DNA of 64,000 nucleotides from Ignelater luminosus (lineage: Eukaryota; Arthropoda; Insecta; Coleoptera; Elateridae): NCBI GenBank assembly GCA_011009095.1, contig VTPC01089954.1, forward strand, positions 771,742 through 835,741, given 5' to 3'. Within the stretch, counting starts at the first letter, position 1, and every line of letters starts with the position of its first letter. The position numbers were made by a program, and so were the translations under genes. Below, piece after piece: positions 24,970-36,600 of this stretch. The notes under the pieces are model-generated. The model was not told the DNA's origin. It made no database searches and worked only from the letters and a program-made list of their open reading frames with translations.

Positions 24970-26000
24970 AAACCAACATAAAATTCGACACGTTCGGGAT
25001 TCAATCAGCAATGAATTCATTTGAACCCTATAAAAATACAAAAATGAATGGCATTTTTCCGTTTCTTTTATAACAGAAACTGGCAACTGTCTTCTTCCGC
25101 ATCACATTTTTCACTATATCTTGGATTTCGGATATATCCCTACATCGCAGACAAATGGCAAAGTGGTGTTTGCTTCTAAAGTCGACACCCGCCATGTGGT
25201 TCTGCAATAGCAATCAGGTCCATCAGTCTCACGTCTTTCCTATTCAGAAGGCATGAAAGACTAATAGATAGAGACATCAGAGAGCATTAGCTACCCTACC
25301 TTCGCATCTTTTGCAGTCTTGCTTATCAAGCAGGTAAGTCAAGCGAAACATTCCAGAATTCTCTAAAGATACGAACACAAAGAGTGTCTGATAATATAAC
25401 GTTAGACTCTATTCTTCTCTGGAAGAGCGCAATGTATCCTCTACAGTTAGATGAATAACATTCATATTCATCACCAGAGAGATGATAATTAGTCTCAATG
25501 CGTCATCGTCAGAACGCCCATAAGTTGAGGCTGTCCCCATTAAAAGAGAGTTCTTTCACCACTCTTGTGGTATCTTGTATTTGATAGAATAGATAGTACA
25601 ACTTGTTCACACAAGGTTATGTGGAAGATCTTGTAGTTCTTGTAATTCATACTTATGGTTAGTCCTAATAAAAGTTAAAATGATATTTTTACTATGAAAA
25701 AGAAATGGGTTAAAAACTATCTGTTTTTAATAACACACCACCAGACCAGAAAATAGTTAATTATACCTGAGGGTAAGTATTCCTACATGACGAATTAGTC
25801 TGGAAAGAGTACATTCAAAAGCAGTCTTAGAAGGCTACAACCTACTGGACAGAAAATAATAAAATAATAAAATAAAAATTTGTTTTCATCAGTCCATACT
25901 CAGAATTTTAGATCTATCAATCTTGTATGAAATGCTGCAGAAAAGTAGGTATTTTTCTCGAACGTTGTCTTCTACTTTTGATAGTAACTATTATTGTTCT

Positions 26001-26363
26001 TTATAGACCATCATAGGCTTCATTGGAGTTTAGTAGATCTTCACTTGTGACTTTTTGGTACATTGGGTTCTTGGTTGCTCTTGTTGTGTTAGGATGGAAT
26101 TCTTTCCTATTCTTAATCTCAATCATATTGCGAAGAAACTTGTCAACATTGTTTTTAAAATGAAAAAATAGTCTCTGAGTTTGCATTCTATCATTGACTG
26201 TGTTTAAATTCTTTGTATCCGAATACACTATTTTTGCGTCTTCTTTAAGTGTTTTGTGGCATATTTTGTCCTTATCGGCGTCGGTGATGGTGCTCGAGAG
26301 CAAGATTTGGTTACAGCGTTTACTCCTCCTCCTCGTCCTTGGATCGGTCAGACGAGGGCTCAC
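26001..26363 (-). other. Unrecognised open frame, 120 residues
   Basis: A hydrophilic minus-strand frame rich in K, D, N and T, ending NEAYDGL. In the next frame just upstream the reading REPSSDRSKDEEEE is open, so an old gene or retrocopy with a frameshift is possible. No domain is recognised and no splice partners were found. Confidence 0.2.
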
Positions 26364-26878
26364 GAGTAACTATTGTGGGGCCACGGTTGTCCAGAGGTTG
26401 ATCAGCTGAAACAGACTTGCCAAGAAACTTTACTCCAAAATAAAACCCTGGGAAATCTTACCCTTAAGATCAATTTGATTCTTTATTTACGATTGAGTGT
26501 TAACTATTACATACCTAAAGATTTGTATAAGCTGGGCCCGTGTGCTTGGTGCTTGCCCAAAAACAGTGACCTCACTCTTTTGACTACCTAAAGAGTTATA
26601 TGTACAAAGAATTTGAAGTCTTTGAGGAACAACATTTTCCTTGATATCTAAGAAAATAAAGAACGGAAATACACTAATCTGCTAACTTCTGCACTCCAAA
26701 GCAACGTTTCTGTATTTGACATCAAAGTTAAGAACGCCATGTATAAATGCCTAAGTATTTATACTTAATAAAAGAATTCATTATTGTAGTTATAATTTTA
26801 ATCACGATTCTGTTAATTATCGTAAACAATGATTTTTTTTGTATGTAGATGTTTTTATTGTTTTTATGTGTTCTTAAT

Positions 26879-27313
26879 AGAGAGTTTGGGCAAATTCATG
26901 TTAAACATTCCGTTACCGATAAAGTCACGTGACCAAATACGGTAAAAGTTTAGCGGGCATGTAACATTTAAAGAGTTGGAGCAAACAACCGACAATATAC
27001 CAACGTTAATGGAACCTCTAACACAACCTGACGATCTAAGTGGATGTGGTTATTTATAAAAACACATTTGCAATTTATTCATTTATTATTAATAAATTAG
27101 TAACAGTGAAGATATCGTCAAAATGTACATGCTCAAAGTACATGCCACAACTTACTAACCTCACAAACCTAGTTACCGTATACGATATTCGCTCCCTTAT
27201 TTGCAAGAAAATAGCGGGCTCCGATAAACTTTAGCGTTACGATAATGTTCTGAGCATGCGTAGTTGTCACAAAACAACGTTATCGTATAGCGTAAAGTGT
27301 ACTCAAACTCTCT
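26879..27313. mobile_element. Possible MITE with imperfect inverted ends
   Basis: The left end starts AGAGAGTTTGGG and the right end finishes CTCAAACTCTCT, imperfect inverted copies with further similarity inward (CGTTACCGATAA against TTATCGTATAGCG). Length is about 435 bp. No transposase. The target duplication is unclear. Confidence 0.4.
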
Positions 27314-27521
27314 GTTATAAAATATGTTGTGTATATATTAGATCCACGTGTAGCACTCCGTATACATATTGGATAACGCCATGTATATGTAATGACCTTT
27401 AACCCTTAACCAAGCATTTTAGGGACGATTTTCAGCATTTCATGATATAAGGTTGTTACGTCATTGTATTAGGGATTAATCGTATTAATATTTAATTAAA
27501 TTAAGTGAAAAGAAAGTAATA

Positions 27522-28602
27522 ATGAGTGACACAAAGAAGACTGTTGAAGAAACTCCAAAAAAAGATGAAGATAAAGAATTAGCAGATTTACTTGATAGTG
27601 AGTATTCGAACACAGTTAAACAGTGTTAAAAATTTACATCGCAGGTGCACTGGAGGATTTTACAAAAGAAGCAAAAAAACCAACTGATGAAACACAAAAA
27701 GAAAAAGAAGATGAGAGTAGTAAAGAAACAGAGCAACAGAGCGAAACTTTAGCAGATGTTGAATGGACAGAAGAATTCATTCGTCAAGCAGCAGAACAAT
27801 TTGAAAGTAATATTGCAAATATTCTAAAGGAAGCAGGTGGCCCTGAGTTGACACCTGAACAAGTGCAACGAAGCTTTCAGCAAATGGCTGGTAATGATAC
27901 AATTTCACGGGTTGATAATTTTATAATTTAATAATTATTTCATATAGAAGCAGCAAGTCAAGTTACTTCAAATACAGAAGAACCAGCAGGTGATACCGAC
28001 TTTGCTGCTTCAATATCACAAGCTCTTAGAGGCTTATCTGAGGGTACAGAAAATTTACAAAATCCCTTTTCTGAGCAGGATCTTATGAGTATGTTTGGAC
28101 AACAAGAGGGAGATCAAAATGCCTTTGTGCCTTTTATGCAGGGCATGATGCAGAGTCTTCTGTCGAAAGAAGTTTTGTATCCTAGCTTAAAGGTAAATTC
28201 TGTTTTAAATATTAAAGAGCTAATAACTAACTATTTTGTTACCATTATAGGATATTTTGAACAAGTATCCAGGTTGGTTGGAAGCTAATGGTGGTTCATT
28301 ATCAGTCGAAGAAAGAAATAAATATGAACAACAACAAGAATTGATGAAACAGATATGTGAACAATTAGAAAAAGAATCTGAAAATGATACCCCAGAGAAG
28401 AAAAAAATACAATTCGATATTGTTTTAGAATTAATGCAGAAGGTTAATTGAATAGTGGTAGTAATTTAGTCTCTTCTAATTTTTCTTTTTACAGTTACAA
28501 GATTATGGTCAACCACCTGCAGAATTAGTTGGCGATTTAGGACCTGGTGTACAATTTGATTCACAGGGTGTTCCGGATTTAAATCAGTGCAGTATGATGT
28601 GA
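27522..28602 (+). CDS. Pex19: Peroxisomal biogenesis factor 19
   Basis: Cytosolic chaperone and import receptor for peroxisomal membrane proteins; it docks on Pex3. Five exons: 27522-27597, 27645-27890, 27948-28192, 28251-28442, 28495-28602, giving 288 residues, close to the human length of 299. The N-terminal motif ELADLLDSALEDF (residues 19-31) matches the Pex3-binding helix of the family. The middle is acidic and flexible. The C-terminal half holds the cargo-binding domain (DILNKYPGWLEANGG region), and the protein ends in CSMM, a CaaX farnesylation box. All introns are under 70 nt. The ATG at 27522 is the first in frame and gives the expected N terminus. Confidence 0.96.
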
Positions 28603-28823
28603 TCACTGTTCGACTGTATAGACTTTAGTTATTGTCATTAGTGGTAATTTATTTACACTTATTTTTGTGTTGATCGTAATGTTTAATATATTAATTTGTT
28701 AACAAACGGTGATTATGTTAAAAGTTTTATTTTCCTTAAAAACGGAATGTCTATTATGTATGTAACTTATATATTGTAATAGTTTTTAATCTTTTACATG
28801 AGGAATTAAGGACAAACAATAAA
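28603..28823 (+). other. Pex19: Pex19 3' UTR with poly(A) signal
   Basis: AT-rich 3' UTR ending at an AATAAA at 28818-28823, about 215 bases after the stop codon. Confidence 0.6.
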
Positions 28824-30636
28824 ATAAGCTACAAATGTTTTATAATTTGTTGTTTATAATTTAATGAAGAAAATGATTATTGATTTCCATTTTGAAACAT
28901 AATTAATATTTGGATTTTTGTTATGTTCGGCCATCAACTTCTTAGTATTTTTTTTCTTTTGCTGTTGAACTTCAGTAGCCTTGTAGTACAAAATACAAAA
29001 TCTGCAGGTAGGAGAAAATAACCGACAGACAATGATTTATTCACAACAAATCAAAACATTTAAATAAGATGTTGACATTTATGAGCACACGCCTGAAGCA
29101 AGTGGCAAAATGCAAATGCTCGAAGTCTCCAGTAATGGATAAAATAAGTTTCTTCCATGTACACTTGTAAGATCATGCAAAATGTCTCCTAATCTTTTGC
29201 AAATACGAACATAAATGTAAGAATTTATTCCGTAGTCCATGGAAAATAAATTGATAGAATTTGTATGTTCCTATGAAAGCTTATTGCTAAGAAATACTTT
29301 GCTGATGCAAGTATAAATTGTGCTGTCTCTTCTTTTCTAATGGAGTTCCTTATCCCCTATTTGAGGCCACTAACTGAACCTAGTCTGGTACAACTTGGTT
29401 GATTGCATTAAAAAATTTTTGTTTTATAAAATGTCTATTATGTAACCAAAATTAATTTTCTTATCCTTAAAAGGAATCCTGAATGAGACCCAACAAGTTG
29501 AAATCTGCCATCATGGTCCTCAAATGCTGCCAGTCGATTAAGTTGATGATCGTTAGAATGCCAATGCAGTTGCTGATTAGTAAATATGCTATAATTCTGG
29601 CATTCTTAGCTACATCATGGTATTGAATTTCAGCATATGAGGCAAGTGTATACTGTAAGGACTGTCATCTACTACTATAATTTTTTCTTGTACAAGTTGC
29701 AAACTTCTAATATTCAAAAATGGGCAACATTCCATTTATGTACTAGGAATTCAGTACAGTACTCGATTCAAACCTTTGTTCAGCTTTGTTATTCTATCAG
29801 TAAGTAGTCGGGCATGTTGTACATGAGATAAATGTGTTACCATTGAGAAAAGATACAACTTGCTGAATAACTATAGGCATAGAGGCAAAACTGAAACAAC
29901 ATATAAGCTGCATATACACATTTATTTTATATACACATATGAATCAGTGCAGCTTAAAGCTACAATATTTACAGAAATATCAAGAGATCTTTTAAGACTT
30001 TGTCCCTAAAAAGGAACAGCTTTAGTACAGCCATAAACAATTTTATAAATAAATATTTGATAGTTTCTTAAACTATCTATTTTGTCAGATTAATAAAAAA
30101 AAATATATAGATACACAAATATACATAAAATCTTAAATTAACAAGAATTCATCTGTACAAATAAACCTAATGATAACGATTTGAAAGATTTAGCTAAGGA
30201 TGCAAAAGAAACATCAATTTAATTAATCACTACAGAAGCATCCTTAACCAAAACTCTCCATAGGCATTTATAAAGATTGAACCACATTAACTTGATCGCT
30301 CTTATCATGGATAACAATTATTTCCATGGTTATTTTGATTGCAGGTTAACCTGGTTCAACTTTCACAAACGCTTCACCTCAATTTAAACTGTTACATTGA
30401 ATTTAGGTATAACTGTAAAGTTCAATCAAATGCACAAAAAGCATAACGTCTGCACTTCAAATTTAATGTTCATTTCTTATTCTCGTTCTATTGTTAAGAC
30501 AAAACTTAAAATTGGCAATGTACAATGTACTGACAAGTAAATAATACTAGAAACACATCTCATCATCAGTCCACCAGAGCAGAGCAGCAGCAATTTGCTA
30601 CCAGAAATTTAAACAGAAACAACAATGAAGATATGG
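28824..30636 (-). other. Tail-to-tail region, includes Mnt 3' UTR
   Basis: No open frame of note. Because Pex19 ends to the left and Mnt ends on the minus strand at 30637, this holds the Mnt 3' UTR. TTTATT near 29920 would be AATAAA on the Mnt strand, but the true polyadenylation site is not known. Confidence 0.5.
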
Positions 30637-33600
30637 CTAGCTAGGACGGGGAGCAACTGAAGGTGGTGAACTAACCACAACCACTGGCTTTACTACATAC
30701 TGTGCATTAACCATTGGCAATACCTGCAACAGATTTTCAATTATTATACATAAATGTAAGAAAATTAAGAAAGTATCACTTTATTAGGTATATGTTGTTT
30801 AATTTAAATTTTAAAAGAAAAAGAGATACTTTACTCCATACTATATTAGGCAACTTCATTTTTACTAAATAAGTAAACAAATATCTGCCTCTAATCTTCA
30901 ACTCTTAAGAATAATAGATACTATTATAGCTATTACTTTTTCAATCAGAACAGAATACCTGTCCAGTCACCAGAAATTTACCTTATCAGTTTGTGGGTAT
31001 CATTTACTAATACCCTGTATAACCTTGCTCTTAAAATTAATTTAAAAATCACTCCTCTAACAACTGGTGATTTTTGTTTGTTATTTTTAATATAGGGCAG
31101 TTTTAGGTTTTTTGCATATTGCATATATTACATGTCCTTTCTATCTTAAATACAATACTACTGATATTCTTACTATTTGTATTCCTCAGGTAATATACTT
31201 TTCATTAACACGGATTTTGCTACTCACGCTACACTGTTTAGCATTTGTTTTAGAAAATCAGATTTTTTTATTTTGCCGACTTTTGCACTGACAGGTGGTG
31301 ATTATGGGCATACTTAGACTCTAGAATTTGGGGGGGTGTTAAGTCTCTGCTCACTTATTAAAGAAAATTGGATTGCAGTTGAAAGTTTTGCTAAGCACCT
31401 CCCAAGTCCTCCCTAACTAAACCTATGGTTGTGATTCACAACTATTTAAACTATAGCATTTATTTTTGCACATCTGTTGCTATTATAACCTGCTTTCAGA
31501 CTAAACAAAGAAAATGTAATTTAATTTCTCTATAAGGCAGTTAGAAATGCCTAAAGTTGAATGACTTTAAACATGAATATCTTAACTTGGTTGAATGGAA
31601 CATCCTGTATATTTATATGGTTGGATGAAAACAAAAGCAAGTTTCTCCCTTCTCTCCATAATAAATGGGTAAGATGTTTTAATTTCAATAGTGTCACAGT
31701 AAACAGAAAAATTCAACTTTATTTTTCCGTTGGCAGATATCACGATCTTATAAAAGAAAAGATTTTTAGGTTAAATATTTCAGTTTCAAATTGAAAGTAT
31801 TCCAGGTTCTCTAGCTGTGTCTAATTTGTGTATTTTCTTATTATTTCTCTTGAAATAGATTTCCTATATCTTACGTGATATGGACATAGTGTATAGAATG
31901 GATATGTCACAGTGAAAATGTTCAATTAATAGTGTTAGAATTAACAAAAGAATTATGTATTAACTAATTGTCAAAATCAATATGTTTGGCAGTTAGAAAA
32001 CTTCTTTAATAATATTTATATTAACAATAACAAAGAACTACAAGTCGAACGGTATAACTTGGCGAATCGGTAATATATGCAGTAGATCAGATATCCTGGC
32101 ACTGTAGGAATCTTAACAGACTTTATTCTAATTTTTCTTTTCAATGAAGTAAGATACAGGTTATATACTTTATTAATTACTTAATTAAAACTATATAAAG
32201 AAATTGCTCATGACCAAAAAAATCAAAATGCCTAATGATTTCTAAGGAAACTCCAGATTTCAAGCAAACTTTAGTTTTATAAATATAAGCACAAAATATC
32301 AAAGGAAACAAAAACAAAATTGCTTATCTCTAAACAATATTTTAAATGGAATTTTTGTCAAAATTAGAAAATGGCATTAGCATAGCTTCTTAGAATAACA
32401 ACTAAAGGAATTTGAGAAAGTTTAATGTGCAAATATTTACCCTGCAAGTACTTATTCAAAGTTGGGGTAAAATTTACAAAATGTTGAAAATAAAAATAAG
32501 TTTATCATGTAACCTTCAATAGATCAGTTGTTAATAAAATGTCTTCTATGTGACCATGTCATATAAGAGTAGAAGAAGACTACATGTGTCATGAAGTTTT
32601 TGTTGAAGTAACTACAGAGGGATCAATAAATCAATATAAATAGTGGTGATTCTAGTGACAGTGATAAAAATATGTTGATACAGACTGCAATAGTGATTAA
32701 TAATATTGTTATGTTTGAACAATGTTAGTTTTTTTTTTGATCTTTACTGCTTTGATTTCTATATTTTTCCACATTATTCATCTTTAAAAATCACTTAATA
32801 GTTAATCTATACAGGGTGATCATTTTAAAACTTCCCACCTTGAATAACTCTTTAATTAGTAAAATTATCAAAAATCCCTAAAACGCGTCGCTTTTGTTTT
32901 GGAGGGGGATATTTAATAACCTACTCTAGTCAGTTGGGAAACTTCCACCCTCTCCCCCCAGTACCCCCTCCCCAAAATTTTAAATGGCACTACCGTATGT
33001 GTGATATTATTAATCTTTTACATCAAAGAAAATTAAAATCAGCCCAACCGTTCGTAAATTAGGGCTAAAAATGTATTTAATTCAATCATTACGTTTCTGT
33101 CTCTAGTTCATGAACGGCCGGGCTGATTTTAATTTTCTTTGATGTAAAAGATTCAAAATCTTATATCCTTTAAAATGATATATCACACCTGGGGTTGTGC
33201 CATTTAGGATTCTGGAAACTTTCACCCTCTCCCCAACCACTCCCACTCCAAGATTTTAAATGGCACCACCTCATGTGTGATATATCATTTTAAAGGGTAT
33301 AAAACTCTCAATCTTTTACATCAAAGAAAATTAAAATCGGTCCAGCGGTTCGTAAACTAGAGACAGAAACGTAATGATTGAATTAAATACATTTTCATCT
33401 GTAGTTCATGAACGGCTAGGCCGATTTTGATTTTCTTTGATGTAAAAGATTGAAAATCTTATACCCTTTAAAATGATATATCACAGATAGGGTTGTGCCA
33501 TTTAAAATTTTGGGGAGGGGGTGGCTGGGGGGGAGGGGGTGGCTGGGGGGGGAGAGTGAAAGTTTCCCAACTGACTAGAGTAGGTTATTAAATGTCCCCC

Positions 33601-36600
33601 TTTAAAACAAAAGCGACGCATCTCAGCGAGTTTTGATAATTGTACTAATTAAAGAGTTATTCAAGGTGGGAAGTTTTAAAATGATCACCCTGTATATGTA
33701 GTTATTTGTTCTTCACTTCTAAACCAAATGAATTCTCCCGACTGATGGTTAGGCATACATGGATGCTAGCCAAGTTATAATATTCAACCTGTACACATCT
33801 GTGTATGTCTTGACAGACAAAAATGGAGCTTGTAGTAGATCAAAGAAGTCTCAAGAATAACAGTAGTATTTCAAAACCACTAAATTATTATAAAAAGTGA
33901 TTTGTATTTAAGGTTAGTAATGTGAAAACTTCGTTAATATTCTTCAAGTCCTGTTAGAATTATTGTAAACACAAAAACATTAACCATTAAGTATCTACTT
34001 ATTCATTTAGCATTAATATTCCTTTTTCTTTTGTTAACTTTTAATCATTTGTAGGTATGACAGTATTTATGTAATTAATAATTATAAATGGAAGTTAATC
34101 CTGTTAGTTTTCTTTCCTGTCAGAAATATGAAAACAAAAGCAAAAAGGCCAAAATTTTTAATTTGGTGCTTTTAAATTTTTTTTTTATTACTTGAAAACA
34201 GTCTATTAGTGATGGTGCTGCCATCCAAAGCAGATCATTTAAACTCAGGAGTACACACACTTAAACCTCTCTATATGTTAGACCTGTATGACACTATGAA
34301 CAATTTTATACAAATTTAGAAAGAAATTTTTGCCAAATTTCTGTAAAGAATTTTTGTTATATTGTTGCAGCCTACTCTGTATGCAACTTGTACAAAATTT
34401 TCTATGAAATTTTTGACACGCGCATGCGCGTTTTAGGCATTTTTATACAGTTGTTTCGTTTAATCTTTTGTCCTGTTTTGTCCACCTTGTCTCAGCTGAT
34501 TTCGATATGAACACAAGTTCCATGCGCATTTTCTCGCACAAAATTTGTACTTTTTAGAACATGTTTTAAAAATTTTTTGCTCAACGAAATTTCTACAAAA
34601 ATTTCTATGCAAACTCCGTTTGCAACGATCAAAAATTTTTCAAACAGTAATTTCTATGAAATTTATCACAGAATTTTTCATAGTGTCAAACAGGTCTTAG
34701 AATATGGATAAGAATGGAGCAAAGCCATAATTCTTATGTTGGTAGAATATTCATGGCCAACACTTTTTTATTGGTAGACCACCTTTATGATTTATCAGGT
34801 TACACAAACATTTTAAAATTCTGGGCCAACATAGGTACATGATTAATATTTTGAATATTTGAAACTGCTTTGTTTTGTGTTACTATTATGAAAATTAGAT
34901 TATAAGGCATAAATTTGAATCAAACATAGTCACCAATACTGCAACTTGGCTCAATTCTTATCCTGTAGCTTTCAACAAATGCGTTCTTTTTTTGTCTAAT
35001 AATAATAATAAACTGACAGATTACAAGGGTTATTCAAATAAAAAAAAAAATTATTTGGACATATCTTTTAATTCTAAATAATTTTTCTTAATAACATATT
35101 GCTCTATTTTTGAAATTAATGGTACTTTACTCTTGAGTGACTTTTAATCTGTTGCATCTCCCCTGTGTGCAATATAACTTTTTGCAATTCTGAATGGCGT
35201 TAATTTTGATTTCAGACTTGCACCAACTTTCTGTAGTACTATCATTATCATACAGCAATTGGATTTTTCCCAGTTGTTGCAAACTTCTTGAACCACACTG
35301 TATGTCAGTCTAATTACTGTGCAACCCTACTTACTAGTACTTCTGAACAAGGTTAAATTTTATTATTATCACGGTAGTAGGCCATAACTGGTGGCAGCTT
35401 AACGGCACTTAGAATTATGCTCATCTCCTACAGGAACTCTATTTAGAAGCAACCAATCACGGCCATCTTTAGTATTCCAGGCCAGAAGGTTGAAATTTGG
35501 TAATATGCAGTGTTAGGCCTCAAAGTCAAAATCCCCACTTATTATTGCACACACAGTAGAGCAATCAACAATCAGAAGATGCATAAGTATTAATGAAGTA
35601 TTCATGCATCTTCTCTGGCGTAAATAAAATGAGGGGAAACTGGTGGGAATCAAAAACCTAAAACCGCCTAACACTGGTAATATGTACAATGGAACAACTT
35701 TGTCAAAAAATGATTGTACAGGATTTACCCTGTAGTAAATTTCAGCTTTAAAAGATTAGCAACTATATTAGGCAACATTGTTTCAGTGTATAGTCTGTTT
35801 CTATCTATAGAATTTAAAGTAGGCTCTGATTTTAGCTCTTCTTACAGCAAATTCAGATTTACAGTCTAAAAGTAAGTCATTGATAACTTGTTTATTTAAA
35901 AAAGATGTTTACAGAATGACAACAGAAGTTTAACCCATACATAAATACTGATTAAGTAACTTTCAGTGAAGCTTCAAAGTACACTGCTATAAAAACATTA
36001 AATCAAGACCTACTCTAAACTCTGCAATATAGAAATAGAATTTTCTGTCACATTTTAAAATGTTTTTTTAACTTTCTGTGAACCGTGACAGCATCTGAAA
36101 TGAATAATAAGCAGTTCGGGCCAACACAAGCTGTCAAGCCAAACATTCCGGCCTGATACTCTAAAGAAGATTATAAACCTATTCTTCAAGCAATGAATCC
36201 ACCTCCAAGCTCACCAATGCAAAGCTGTTGTTGACATGATGACCTTATCTATTGGTTGCAATAGTGTAGTTCTTTTCAAACTAAAGATCACAATGCAGAC
36301 ATTATCTTGTTTACTCGTGTTACAATGGAGTCCAAGTTTTTACTAAAGATGCAATATAGGTTCACCAGCAAGATCTGGTTTACTTGCCTACATAACTTAT
36401 TAAGATACCCCATACTGTGATAATTAAGAATTAATGATATTTAATAAAACAAATTTAAGCTGGTCATACAAACTCAAATTTCTAAAATTGGTGTAATATC
36501 ATTAGACTGTAACAGGAAGAATGATAGCATTATAATTGATTGCATACTTGTCACTTGATACTGCAAAGATGATTTTGTTTTCAAATAAACAATTATGGCT

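Larger units (their letters stand above)
24970..27521. other. Intergenic region upstream of Pex19
   Basis: Contains an unrecognised minus-strand frame at 26001-26363 and an inverted-repeat element at 26879-27313. Otherwise I see only AT-rich sequence. The Pex19 promoter should lie in the last few hundred bases; no TATA box was obvious. Confidence 0.5.
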
